In this document: in pieces, positions 1 to 8,926 of the stretch | Position numbering within the stretch: position 1 is the first letter of the stretch | Layout: every line of letters begins with the position of its first letter | Source of the DNA: Pseudomonadota bacterium | GTDB lineage: Bacteria > Desulfobacterota > Desulfobulbia > Desulfobulbales > Desulfocapsaceae | NCBI GenBank assembly: GCA_023412495.1 | Contig: JAEYNP010000087.1 | Coordinates: 1-53,966, forward strand | Length of the DNA stretch: 53,966 bases | Direction of reading: 5' to 3' | Translations under genes and position numbers: made by a program | The notes under the pieces: generated by a model | Seen by the model: only the letters and a program-made list of their open reading frames with translations | Databases searched by the model: none | Told to the model about the DNA's origin: nothing

Positions 1-49
1 ACTGAGGACTGAGGACTGAGGACTGAGGACTGAGGACTGAGGACTGAGG
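1..49. repeat. ACTGAGG heptamer array (7 copies, cut by window edge)
   Basis: Seven perfect head-to-tail copies of the 7-bp unit ACTGAGG fill the left edge of the window, so the array may continue outside it. Related units recur at 123-198 and, in the opposite orientation, at 10093-10120. The array lies downstream of recD. Its function is unknown; copy number in such short tandem arrays usually varies through replication slippage. Confidence 0.95.
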
Positions 50-70
50 AAGAATACGATATAATGTAGC

Positions 71-198
71 GATAGCAAAGAAATTTACTCAGCAGGAGTA
101 GGGTGCATTCCATGCACTGGGCACTGAGGACTGAGTGCTGAGTGCTGAGTGAAGATAGCAAAGAGATTACTCAGTCCTCATAGCTCAGTCCTCAGTCC
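71..198. repeat. Degenerate heptamer and duplicated spacer block at recD 3' end
   Basis: Heptamer variants ACTGAGG, ACTGAGT and GCTGAGT run through 123-150, and inverted units (CTCAGTC) run through 171-198. A spacer beginning GATAGCAAAG and ending ACTCAG occurs twice, at about 71-92 and 154-174, nearly identical. The recD stop codon (complement of 192-194) lies inside a GGACTGA unit, so the array supplies the end of the gene. Mixed orientation makes a folded structure possible. It looks like a locally amplified intergenic repeat. Confidence 0.85.
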
Positions 199-1823
199 TT
201 TTGCGCCAGCAACTCAGCCAATCCGCTATTACGGACGGTATGGCGGGAGACGGCCAGGCGCAGGATTTCCTTGTCGGCCACGAGGTTTACCGTTTTTTTT
301 GCCCGGGTGACCGCGGTGTAGAGGAGTTCCCGGCTGAGGATCGGGTTGTCCTCCTCCGGCAGGATGACCGCAACCTCGTCGAATTCAGAGCCCTGGCTCT
401 TGTGGATGGTCATGGCGAAGACGGTTTCGCACCGGGGCAGGCGATGGGGGGAGAAGCTTTTGTAGCCGCCGGCAGGCCACTCGAACCAGACCTTGAGGTC
501 GCCGCTGTCGGGGTCGTGCAGGCAGATGCCGATATCGCCGTTGAAGAGTTCCAGGCCGTAGTCGTTTCGGGTCACCAGCACCGGGCGGCCGGGATACCAT
601 GCCTCGGTCCGGGACATGAAGCCCCGCCGGGCGAGGGCGAGCTCGATCCTGCGGTTGACGGCATCGATTCCGCGGGACCCGTAGTGGACGGCGCAAAGGA
701 TCCGGAAGCTGTTGAAGAAAGAGAAAATTTCGGGGAGGTCGAGATCTCCCGGCCGCTGTACCCTCGCCATGAAGCGGGCGTAGGGCTCGATGAGCGTCTC
801 GAAAAACTCGGACCCGAGAAGAGAGATGTTTTCCGCCGAGGGGTCCTTCAGCAGGGTCCAGGCGCTTTCGCCCTCCGCCGCCTTGATCGCCTCCGCCAGC
901 ATCTTGATATTCTCGTCGAACCGATAAGTCTTCTGCAGGGTCACGGTGTTGTCCGGCAGGCTGCGGATGAAATCGCCGAGCACCGCCCCCGACTCCACCG
1001 AGGCCAGTTGGTCCTTGTCGCCCAGGAGCAGCAGCCGCGCCCCGGGCTTCAAGGCATCGACCAGCTTGCTCATCAGGGCCAGGTCGACCATCGAGGCCTC
1101 GTCCACCACGACGATATCGAATGGTAAGGGATTCTCCCGGTTGTGCCTAAACTGCGGGGAGTCCCGGAGGACCCCGAGCAGCCGGTGCAGGGTCGATGCG
1201 GTGGTCGGCAGGGCCTCTGCAATCCTCCCCGGGAACTCGATCCTCTTCACGCTGCCGCCCACCGACTCGCTGAGGCGCATCGCCGCCTTGCCGGTGGGGG
1301 CGGCAAGCGCTATCTCCGGCAACCGCCCCTCCGCGTTCTGCAGAAGGATGGCGAGGATCTTGACCACGGTGGTGGTCTTGCCGGTACCGGGACCGCCACA
1401 GACGATAGTCAAGGCCTTGCGCAAGGCGATCCTCGCCGCCTCCTTTTGCCAGTCGACGACTTCCGGATCGCTCTCGAAATAGCTGGCAACCAGCTCCTCT
1501 CCCCGCCCGGGATCGAGGCAGAGCGCCGCCATGGCCTTGATCTGGTCGGCCAGGCGGGTCTCGTAGCGGTAGTAGCGGTGCAGATAAAGCCTGCCGTTGT
1601 GCACCACCAGGGGCGTTCGGCCGCCGTCCGAGACCAGGGGGCTGGCCTGGAGGAGCGCCCGTTCCTCAGCCGTGACAGGCAGGCAGCTGTGGCCTTCCTC
1701 CAGGGCGAGGGAGACCCGCGCCGCCAGCTCTGAAAAAACCTCCCTAGCCGCCCCATAAAGCCCTGAGCGGCCCGCGAGAAATTGCGCGAAACTGCGGTCG
1801 AGCCCCGGGATTGCCTCATTCAT
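192..1823 (-). CDS. recD: RecBCD enzyme subunit RecD (5'-3' helicase)
   Basis: RecD is the 5'-3' SF1B helicase of RecBCD, which processes double-strand ends for recombination and degrades foreign linear DNA. The 543-residue product has Walker A GGPGTGKT at 143-150, Walker B DEAS at about 241-244, and a C-terminal UvrD-like helicase part with HKSQGSEF and the motif VI-like YTAVTRAK. An upstream in-frame start exists, but the ATG at 1821-1823 overlaps the recB end by 8 bp and begins the normal RecD N-terminus. It is the last gene of recC-recB-recD. The stop codon falls inside the downstream heptamer repeat. Confidence 0.95.
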   Translation of the reverse strand: MNEAIPGLDRSFAQFLAGRSGLYGAAREVFSELAARVSLALEEGHSCLPVTAEERALLQASPLVSDGGRTPLVVHNGRLYLHRYYRYETRLADQIKAMAALCLDPGRGEELVASYFESDPEVVDWQKEAARIALRKALTIVCGGPGTGKTTTVVKILAILLQNAEGRLPEIALAAPTGKAAMRLSESVGGSVKRIEFPGRIAEALPTTASTLHRLLGVLRDSPQFRHNRENPLPFDIVVVDEASMVDLALMSKLVDALKPGARLLLLGDKDQLASVESGAVLGDFIRSLPDNTVTLQKTYRFDENIKMLAEAIKAAEGESAWTLLKDPSAENISLLGSEFFETLIEPYARFMARVQRPGDLDLPEIFSFFNSFRILCAVHYGSRGIDAVNRRIELALARRGFMSRTEAWYPGRPVLVTRNDYGLELFNGDIGICLHDPDSGDLKVWFEWPAGGYKSFSPHRLPRCETVFAMTIHKSQGSEFDEVAVILPEEDNPILSRELLYTAVTRAKKTVNLVADKEILRLAVSRHTVRNSGLAELLAQKD

Positions 1824-4800
1824 TTTCCTGCCCTCCTGTCGCCCGGTCCAGAGCCGTGAGCGTGTCGTAAGCGGGGTTTGCGGCAAAGACCCCGCTGCCG
1901 GGGAGTTTCGGCACCATGCCCCGCAGGAAGAGATAGAAGACCCCGCCGAAATGGTCGTGGTAGGAGTAGCCCGGCAGGACACTTGCCAGATGGCGGTGCA
2001 GCACGAGGGTGTATATCCAGTACTGGAGCCCGTAGTTGTGCGACTGCATGGCGGCGGTCAAGCTGTCCGGCCGGTAATCGTCAAGCGTCGGCCCCAGAAA
2101 ATTCGTCTTGTAGTCGAGAATATAGAATCTGCCGCGGTGCTCGCAGACGAGATCGATGAAGCCGGTGAGGTAGCCCTGCATGGTCCTGTGGCCGACGGGG
2201 ACGACGGTCTGTTCGGTGGAGAGTATCTGGTTTATCCTCTCGGTCGCCGTCCGGCCCAGCCGATAATAAAAGGCCATTTCCTTGAGGCATTTTCTCCCGT
2301 CGAGCGCGGCAAGCGTGAAGGTGTCGCCCGATGCCGCGGTCAAGGGGGATTCCACCGCCATCTTGAGCATTTCCGCGACGTCGGCGGGGTTCAGGTTCAC
2401 CCCGAAACGGCGGCACTTCTGCCGCACCGAGTCGCCGTCCAATTCCTGCCGGGCAATGGCCGCAAAGGAGAAAGACTGCAGCAGGTCGTGGATCACATTG
2501 CCAAAACCCGGCCCCGCAGGCAGTTCGGGATGGGCAATCGGCCGGCCGGACCGGGCGGGCAGGCTGGTCGGCGGCGCTTCTCCCCCATACTCGCTCTGCA
2601 GGGCGAGCGCCGAAAAACTCGACATCTGCCAGTCGGTGAAGAGCGACCGGCCGGAGGGGGAAAGCGGATTGAGCGCCCGCCCCTCTGCACCGCGCAGGGA
2701 TACCTGCGGCAGATCATGGGCCTCGATCCGCACCAGCCGCACCCCGTGGACGCGGACCAGGTCCTGAATTTTGGCCTCCTGCCCGTGTTGCGGCAGCATC
2801 CCCTCCGGGAACAGCAGATAGCCCAGGGCCGACTGGAAGGAATCGGCAACGGTCGTGTGGGGCTTGACGTCCGCCCACATGGTGTAGCAGCGGATCTGGG
2901 CGCGGGTGAGCGCCACATAGAGCAGCCTGAGATCCTCGGCCATCTCTTCAGCCAGCGCCTCTTGCCGCCGCTCTGCGAACCTCGCCGAACCCAGGTCGAC
3001 CAGCGGCCGGTGATGCTCGTCGTGGCAGCTCACCTGATACTCTTCGTTTTTCAGACGGTTGCTGCGATACCACAGGAAGGGGCAGAAGACCACGGGGAAT
3101 TCCAGGCCCTTTGCGCCATGCATGGTGACGATCCGCACGGCCTCCTCGTCGCTCTCGAGCAGCAGCTCGCCGTCCTCCGAGCCGCGCTTCCCCGCCCTCA
3201 TCCGCTCCAGCCATTGGATCACCTCGCCGACGCCGAGGTTCTCGGCCGTCTCCTCTTCCTGGACCAGTTCGAGCAGGTGATGGATGTTGGCGATGGCCCG
3301 CTCGGCCAGCGGGCCGGCGGCAAGCTTCACCAGCACCGCCTCGACTTCCAGCAGCCGGCTCATCATGGGCAGGAACCCCTCTTCCTGCCACAGCCGGTGG
3401 TAGTCGTAAAAGCGGCGCTGGACGGCGCCGAAGGCATCCTCGTCCCGCCACAGCCCGTACAGGTCGTTGCCGGTCAGGCCGAACAAGGAGACGGTGAGAG
3501 CCGTCTTCAGCTTCACCATCTCGCCCGGCGAGGCGATGGCCTGCAACACCAGCTGCAGCTCGCGGCACTGCTCCGTGCCGAAGACCGACTCCCGGCTGCT
3601 GAGCACCGCGGGAATCCCCGCCGCAGCCAGAGCCCTCCGGTAATCCTCAGCCTGGCTGTTGCTGCGGACCAGCACGGCGATGTCGCGGGGGGCGAGCGGC
3701 CGCCGGCGGTGGGTCAGGGTGACGGGCGCCGCCGGATCGAGGAGCCGCAGGGTCTCGGCCACCGCAAAGTCCCGGAACTGCTCCGCGGCGGCGGACGAAA
3801 ACCAGCGGCCGTTCTTGTCCTTCTCTTCCGGGGCCTCCGGCAGGGTGCAGTAGACCATTCCCGCAAGCGACTCCCCATCCCGGAGAAGGCCCAGGTCCTC
3901 CTCGCCCTTGGCGGCAATGACCGGCCGGTAGCCGAGAGTCTCTTCGGGAAAACAGAAAGGACGCTCCCGCGAGGAGAACAGCCTGTTGACCTCGGCCACC
4001 AGCGAGGGGTGGGAGCGGTAATTCTTCTCCAGGGTCAGGAGCCGATCTGCGGCCTCCTTGGCCTGGAAATAGGAATGGATGTCCGCGCCGCGGAACTTGT
4101 AAATGGCCTGCTTGGGGTCGCCGATGAGATAGAGAGAGTGTCCTCCGCCGCCGAAGACGCCGGCGAAGATGGACCACTGGGCGGTGTCGGTATCCTGGAA
4201 CTCGTCGATGAGGGCCATGGCGAAGCGCGCGCCCAGCACCGCCTTCAGGGCCGCGCCCCGCACGCCCCCGAGCGCCTGCGCGAGCCGCAGGATGAGGTCG
4301 TCGAAGCCCATGGTGCCCCGGGCTTCGAGGCGCCGGGTGACTTCCTCGCGCAGCCTGCCCGCCAGTTCCACCCGCAGGGTGAGGATCAGCTCGTCCGCCG
4401 CGGCGAGGAACTCTTCGACGAGGGCGTCCGGCAGGGTCCAGTCGTCGAAATAGGCAAGCCTCTTCTCTTCCCCCCGCACCTTGTTGCCGTTCAGCTCGCC
4501 CACCAGATGGCTGCGCTGCAGGCGGCGGATCGCCTCCGGCATTACGTGGGTCCTGCCGCTAAAGAAATCGTCCAGGGCCTGGAACCATATGGCGCAGTCG
4601 TCGCCTATGGCCTTCTTGAAGTGCCCCTGGTCGATGCTCCCCCGGCAGCGCGCGATGAACTCCCCGCTGCCCGCCCGCCACCAGCCGGAAAGCCCTGCCA
4701 TGGCCGCGTCGATCCGGGCGAGCACCGTTTCCAGGCTGCCTGCCGGCGGCTCAACGGGGCAGTCCTTCAAGGCCAGGGCGACGCTTGCGAGAAGTCTCTC

Positions 4801-5364
4801 CGGCGAGGAGAACCCGTGGGTCACGGTCACCAGGCTGCACGGAACGGGGGCGAGGCCGTAGATGCGGCCGCGCCAGAAATCGTCGGCGACCTCGCGGCGG
4901 ACATGCTCGATGTCGGTGAGCAGCTCCACCTCGAACAGCTGGCCGCTCTCCAGGGCCTGCTCGACCAGCATCCGCTGGCAGAAGCCGTGGATGGTGAAGA
5001 TCGCCGCCCGGTCGATGTCGGCAAGGGCCAGCTTCAGGAGGGTGACGGCCGCCTGCCGGTCGGCGATCGCCGCAGCCCAGGCAAGCAGCGTCTCGTCGGC
5101 GCCCGCGCCGCCGGAATCGCCTATCAGGAGATTTCTCGCCTCGACCAGGCGGCCCCGGATCCGGGAGCGCAGCTCATCGGTGGCCGCCTTGGTGAAGGTC
5201 ACGATGAGGATTTTGTCGATGGGCACCGCCAGCTCGACCACCGCCCGCAGCACCAGCATGGCGATGGCATAGGTCTTGCCGGTCCCGGCGCTGGCCTCAA
5301 CCAAGTTGACGCCACGGCTCATCTCGACGGTGGCGGCGTCGAAGGTGCGGAATTCAGCGTGCAT
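1816..5364 (-). CDS. recB: RecBCD enzyme subunit RecB (helicase-nuclease)
   Basis: RecB combines a 3'-5' SF1A helicase with the nuclease of the RecBCD complex. The 1182-residue protein is of normal family length. It shows Walker A SAGTGKT at 25-31, Walker B IDEFQDTD in the first half, and the helicase motif VI region LYVALTRAQ. The C-terminal nuclease shows GFIDLV at about 1068-1073, DYKTN at 1084-1088 and a following QYWIY segment, matching the D...DYK...QxxxY pattern of the RecB/Cas4 nuclease family, so the nuclease looks intact. It overlaps recC by 11 bp and recD by 8 bp, which indicates translational coupling. Confidence 0.96.
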   Translation of the reverse strand: MHAEFRTFDAATVEMSRGVNLVEASAGTGKTYAIAMLVLRAVVELAVPIDKILIVTFTKAATDELRSRIRGRLVEARNLLIGDSGGAGADETLLAWAAAIADRQAAVTLLKLALADIDRAAIFTIHGFCQRMLVEQALESGQLFEVELLTDIEHVRREVADDFWRGRIYGLAPVPCSLVTVTHGFSSPERLLASVALALKDCPVEPPAGSLETVLARIDAAMAGLSGWWRAGSGEFIARCRGSIDQGHFKKAIGDDCAIWFQALDDFFSGRTHVMPEAIRRLQRSHLVGELNGNKVRGEEKRLAYFDDWTLPDALVEEFLAAADELILTLRVELAGRLREEVTRRLEARGTMGFDDLILRLAQALGGVRGAALKAVLGARFAMALIDEFQDTDTAQWSIFAGVFGGGGHSLYLIGDPKQAIYKFRGADIHSYFQAKEAADRLLTLEKNYRSHPSLVAEVNRLFSSRERPFCFPEETLGYRPVIAAKGEEDLGLLRDGESLAGMVYCTLPEAPEEKDKNGRWFSSAAAEQFRDFAVAETLRLLDPAAPVTLTHRRRPLAPRDIAVLVRSNSQAEDYRRALAAAGIPAVLSSRESVFGTEQCRELQLVLQAIASPGEMVKLKTALTVSLFGLTGNDLYGLWRDEDAFGAVQRRFYDYHRLWQEEGFLPMMSRLLEVEAVLVKLAAGPLAERAIANIHHLLELVQEEETAENLGVGEVIQWLERMRAGKRGSEDGELLLESDEEAVRIVTMHGAKGLEFPVVFCPFLWYRSNRLKNEEYQVSCHDEHHRPLVDLGSARFAERRQEALAEEMAEDLRLLYVALTRAQIRCYTMWADVKPHTTVADSFQSALGYLLFPEGMLPQHGQEAKIQDLVRVHGVRLVRIEAHDLPQVSLRGAEGRALNPLSPSGRSLFTDWQMSSFSALALQSEYGGEAPPTSLPARSGRPIAHPELPAGPGFGNVIHDLLQSFSFAAIARQELDGDSVRQKCRRFGVNLNPADVAEMLKMAVESPLTAASGDTFTLAALDGRKCLKEMAFYYRLGRTATERINQILSTEQTVVPVGHRTMQGYLTGFIDLVCEHRGRFYILDYKTNFLGPTLDDYRPDSLTAAMQSHNYGLQYWIYTLVLHRHLASVLPGYSYHDHFGGVFYLFLRGMVPKLPGSGVFAANPAYDTLTALDRATGGQENE

Positions 5365-8300
5365 CTGCGCCCCTCCAGATCGAACACAAGATTTCCCGGC
5401 ACAGCTCGAAGAACTCCTCGTCCAGCACCTCGGCGGGCGGCGCCTCGCCGTAAAGCAGCCGCCACTCCGGCTCGTAGCCGTCTTCCAGGCGGGAGCGGTA
5501 GGTCTTCAGGGCCTTCTCCAGTGGCTCGGTCCTGCCGCGGCCGCTCGATTCCTGGCGGGCGAAGGCGAAGGCCGGCTCGACGAAGAGCGGCAGCGGCCGG
5601 CGGCAGCCCTCGGCAAAGCGTTCCAGGAGCCGTGCAAGGCTTGGCCCGCCGTCGCCGCCGGTGAAGGCCAGGGCGGTGTCAGCTGCGACGATCCGGGTGA
5701 TGGTGCCGGGGAGCAACTTGTCGGCCACCAGATGAGAGATCCAGGCGGCGAGGAGCTCCCGGCCCCGCAGGGGGCCGAAACGGGCGAGCAGCAGGCCACG
5801 TTCGTGAAGACCCGTCAGGGTGCCGACCAGCCGGAAGTCCCCGATATCCAGATCTACAGGCAGGGGGGCCAGTTCCCGGCCGAGATTTTCGGCCGCAAGC
5901 CGTCTCAGGAACAATTCGGCCTCGGCCTGCCGGCCGGCCAGCGCCACCATCCCGGGCGTGCCGAGAGGCCAGCGTCCCCGGTGCTGAAAAATCGGAAGCA
6001 GCCGATCCCGGCCGCAAAGCTCCCCGGCCACCAGTTCCTGATCGATCAGATAGCGGTCGAGCCCGTCAGGTTCGAAGATTTCCCGCTCTTCCGGCGTCTC
6101 TTCCCGGAGGCCCAGGCGAATGCCGAGACGGTCTACGACGAAATACTTCTGGGGATTGGCGTAAAAGCGCAGGAGGTCGGCGAGGGCCACAATCTTCACC
6201 TCGTCCTCCGTCCGGCCGCGCCACCACGGCTCCTTTTCTTGAGCCCCCCGCTGCAGCGCCCGCGCCGTCCGGCAGCAGGAGTCGTCGTAGCTGAAGAGCC
6301 GTGCCTCCCCGCCGCTGAAATAGCGGCTGCTGAAGGGGTGGAGCGGATGATTCACCACCAGGTCCGAGACGCCGTAGGAGGTCTCCAGCAGCTCGAGAAA
6401 CTCGGTGACCACCACGGAGGGCGGGATGGGATCGCCGGTCCGGATCGACTGGCCGACATAGCTGAGATAGAGGTGGGACCGGGCCGCGAGCAGCGCCTCC
6501 AGGAACTGGTAGCGGTCGTCGGCCCGGGGCGAGCGGTCGCCGGGCCGGAAGTCTCCGGCCATCAGGTCGAAGGTGTCATGATGATCGTTTTTCGGGAAGG
6601 TCCCGTCGTTCAGGCCCAGGAGGCAGACCACCCGGAAGGGGATCGAGCGCATCGGCAGCATGGAGCAGAAAGTCAGCTGGCCCCGCAGAAAACCAGAACT
6701 CGACCGGCTCTCCCTGGCCGATTGGGTCAGCCACTCGCGGATCACCGCAAAACCGACCGGACTCGCATGGAAGGCGGCCGCGGCCTCCGCCGGTTCGGCA
6801 AGGACGGCCTGGAGTTCGGCGAGCGGGTGCTCCTCGGACTCCCCGAACAGTCGCCGGGCATACTGGAGGAGGATCTCGGTCCAGGCGGCGAGCGTCCGGG
6901 GCCGGCGGAAGGCGAGCCGCGCCTCCTCGATCAGATCCACGAAGGCGCACAACCCGCCCAGGGGCTGGGCGCCCCGTCCCTCGATGTCGGGATAGGGCAG
7001 GATGCCGTCGACAAAATCGTCATCATCAATGGCATAGCCCATGAGGAGACGGTCGAGACCCGCCCGCCAGCTGCCCTCGGCAAAGTCCGGCAAACCCTCC
7101 TCGCCACGCTGCTCGCCGGACAAGCCCCAGCGGATGCCCGAACCCACCACCCACTGCTGCAGGGTGTCGAGGTCGGCCTCGGCAAGCTGGAACTGGGGAA
7201 AAACCGCAGGATGGCGCAGCAGGTCGAGCACCTCGCTCCAGCCGAAGCGGCCGGTGAACAGGTCGAGAAAGGCCACAAAAGCACCGATCACCGGATTGCG
7301 CCGCCTGAGACTCCGGTCGGCGATGGAATGCTGGATCCCGGCGAAGACCGCCGGGATGAGGGCGGCGTACTCCTGGATGTCCGGCGCCATGACCACGATA
7401 TCCCGCAGCTCGAGACTGGGATCGTCATGCAGGAGGCGGAGCAGATGGTCCTTGAGGACGTTCAGCTCCCTGAGTTTCGAGTGACAGGAGACTACCTGGA
7501 TGGAGTCGTCGGGCGGCGTGTCGAACCTCTCGGTCGGCTGCGGCACGATATCATCCAGCAGATCGGCCTGGATCCGCCGAAGGAGCGTCGCCCCTTCGTC
7601 CCCTTCGCCCAGCGGGTCGTCGTAGCTGTCCGAATCGAGGAAACCCTCGACGTTTTCCAGCAGCATCCGCTGGAAGTCCCTCCCCTGCCGGCCGAGCGCC
7701 ATCAACAGAGGGTGGTGACCGGGATCGTACAGATCTTCCTCAGCCCCCTGCCGCGCCATCCTCTTCAGCTGCGCCTTCCGGCTTTCCATATCGCCCCAGT
7801 AGTGGCGGCACGGCGACAGCATGAGCAGGTGGACGTCCATGTGGCGGGAGAGGCGGTTCAGGTATTCGAGGTAGATCGGCGGCATGGTGTGCAGGCCGAT
7901 GGCCGAGACGCGCCGGGGCAGCAGCGGCGCGAGATCGTCCTCCGCCGCCAGGCGCTCGGACACCCGCCGGAACAGCTCGCCCCGGTGGGTACGGCCGTTT
8001 TCGCCAGTATTCTGCTCGAATAGCCTGCGCCACAGGTCCATCTGCCAGGGTTCCGCCGGCTGGTTGGTCGCCCGCTGCCCCTGTTCCCATTTCGCAAGCA
8101 TCTCCGGGCGCATCAGCTGATACTGGTCGAAGATGTTGGCAAGCCGCCGGGCGAGCTGGAAACGCTTTATTTCAGCGGAGTCGCCGCTCAGATAGGAGCG
8201 CAGCGGGCGGTAGACCTCGCCCTCCACCTCCCGCAGCAGCTCGTCCAGCCGCCAGGCGAGAACCTGCCGCTGGAAACCGTCGGGCGTGACGGCAAGGCCA

Positions 8301-8527
8301 AGCCTGCCCGCGACCAAGCCGAGAAAGTCGAGGGGCAGGAAGAACTGGAAATTGCAGAAACAGCCGAAGGCATCGGCCAGACTCTGCGCCACCATCCGCT
8401 CCATCCCCTGACTCTGGATGAGGAAGAGTTCGGGCGCAAAGATATCCTCCGGGGGCTCCGCGCGCAGGAGACCCGCCAGGTAGCGCAGGAGGTTTTCGGT
8501 TCGGTTCGAGACGTGCAGGGAGAGCAT
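5354..8527 (-). CDS. recC: RecBCD enzyme subunit RecC (Chi recognition)
   Basis: RecC holds RecB and RecD together and scans for Chi through inactivated helicase-like and nuclease-like domains. The 1057-residue product begins with LSLHVSNRTENL, like the usual RecC start, and later carries VVSCHSKLRELNVLKDHLL and CLLGLNDGTFP, segments typical of RecC helicase-like domains. It is the first gene of the recC-recB-recD unit and overlaps recB by 11 bp. No strong Shine-Dalgarno is visible before the ATG at 8525-8527. The identification rests on these segments and on position. Confidence 0.93.
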   Translation of the reverse strand: MLSLHVSNRTENLLRYLAGLLRAEPPEDIFAPELFLIQSQGMERMVAQSLADAFGCFCNFQFFLPLDFLGLVAGRLGLAVTPDGFQRQVLAWRLDELLREVEGEVYRPLRSYLSGDSAEIKRFQLARRLANIFDQYQLMRPEMLAKWEQGQRATNQPAEPWQMDLWRRLFEQNTGENGRTHRGELFRRVSERLAAEDDLAPLLPRRVSAIGLHTMPPIYLEYLNRLSRHMDVHLLMLSPCRHYWGDMESRKAQLKRMARQGAEEDLYDPGHHPLLMALGRQGRDFQRMLLENVEGFLDSDSYDDPLGEGDEGATLLRRIQADLLDDIVPQPTERFDTPPDDSIQVVSCHSKLRELNVLKDHLLRLLHDDPSLELRDIVVMAPDIQEYAALIPAVFAGIQHSIADRSLRRRNPVIGAFVAFLDLFTGRFGWSEVLDLLRHPAVFPQFQLAEADLDTLQQWVVGSGIRWGLSGEQRGEEGLPDFAEGSWRAGLDRLLMGYAIDDDDFVDGILPYPDIEGRGAQPLGGLCAFVDLIEEARLAFRRPRTLAAWTEILLQYARRLFGESEEHPLAELQAVLAEPAEAAAAFHASPVGFAVIREWLTQSARESRSSSGFLRGQLTFCSMLPMRSIPFRVVCLLGLNDGTFPKNDHHDTFDLMAGDFRPGDRSPRADDRYQFLEALLAARSHLYLSYVGQSIRTGDPIPPSVVVTEFLELLETSYGVSDLVVNHPLHPFSSRYFSGGEARLFSYDDSCCRTARALQRGAQEKEPWWRGRTEDEVKIVALADLLRFYANPQKYFVVDRLGIRLGLREETPEEREIFEPDGLDRYLIDQELVAGELCGRDRLLPIFQHRGRWPLGTPGMVALAGRQAEAELFLRRLAAENLGRELAPLPVDLDIGDFRLVGTLTGLHERGLLLARFGPLRGRELLAAWISHLVADKLLPGTITRIVAADTALAFTGGDGGPSLARLLERFAEGCRRPLPLFVEPAFAFARQESSGRGRTEPLEKALKTYRSRLEDGYEPEWRLLYGEAPPAEVLDEEFFELCREILCSIWRGADAR

Positions 8528-8620
8528 GAAGTTTTTCGTAACAGACGACGGCAGTATCAGGCAACCGAAAGGTGCCTCCGCCTTTTTTCTTTCCGTTTAC
8601 AGGGTGAGCCCGGCCAGTTA

Positions 8621-8926
8621 TTATTTGCTGCCTGGTCCGGTCCCCGTCCCGGCATATTCGTAGATGCCGAGGAAGAGGCCGGCCAGGATGCCGAGGGCGA
8701 AAAACATCCGCAGCCTGCGATCCCAGGGGAGCTTTTCGCCGCCCGCCATGTACTGGACAAAGGCGATCAGGACATAGGTGAGCCCGGCGACATAGGGCGC
8801 AGTGGTGAGGATCTGCCACAGAGTCGCCTTGACCGATGCCGCCATGTCGGGACCGACGCGCAGGTTGAACAGCAGGTAGATCAGCGCCGACAGATACAAC
8901 CTCAATTTCCCTTCAATTTTAGCCAT
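8621..8926 (-). CDS. Small membrane protein upstream of recC
   Basis: This is a 101-residue protein of unknown function with about three hydrophobic segments (near residues 11-27, 37-58 and 75-92) separated by short charged loops, so it should be an inner-membrane protein. The start at 8924-8926 is preferred: GAGAG lies about 7 bases upstream and the sequence then begins MAKIEGKLRLYL. A longer reading to 9016 would add a charged N-terminus that overlaps the divergent gene. It precedes recC by 93 bp on the same strand, but nothing links it functionally to RecBCD. Its start codon abuts that of the next gene, forming CATATG. Confidence 0.7.
   Translation of the reverse strand: MAKIEGKLRLYLSALIYLLFNLRVGPDMAASVKATLWQILTTAPYVAGLTYVLIAFVQYMAGGEKLPWDRRLRMFFALGILAGLFLGIYEYAGTGTGPGSK

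Noticed and set aside
1..198. CRISPR array
   Set aside because: The repeats are contiguous 7-mers without unique spacers, and no cas gene is present.
1951..5664. Very long plus-strand reading frame opposite recB
   Set aside because: It is a shadow of recB in a GC-rich region: it has low-complexity Arg/Gly/Pro-rich composition, no family motifs and no ribosome site.
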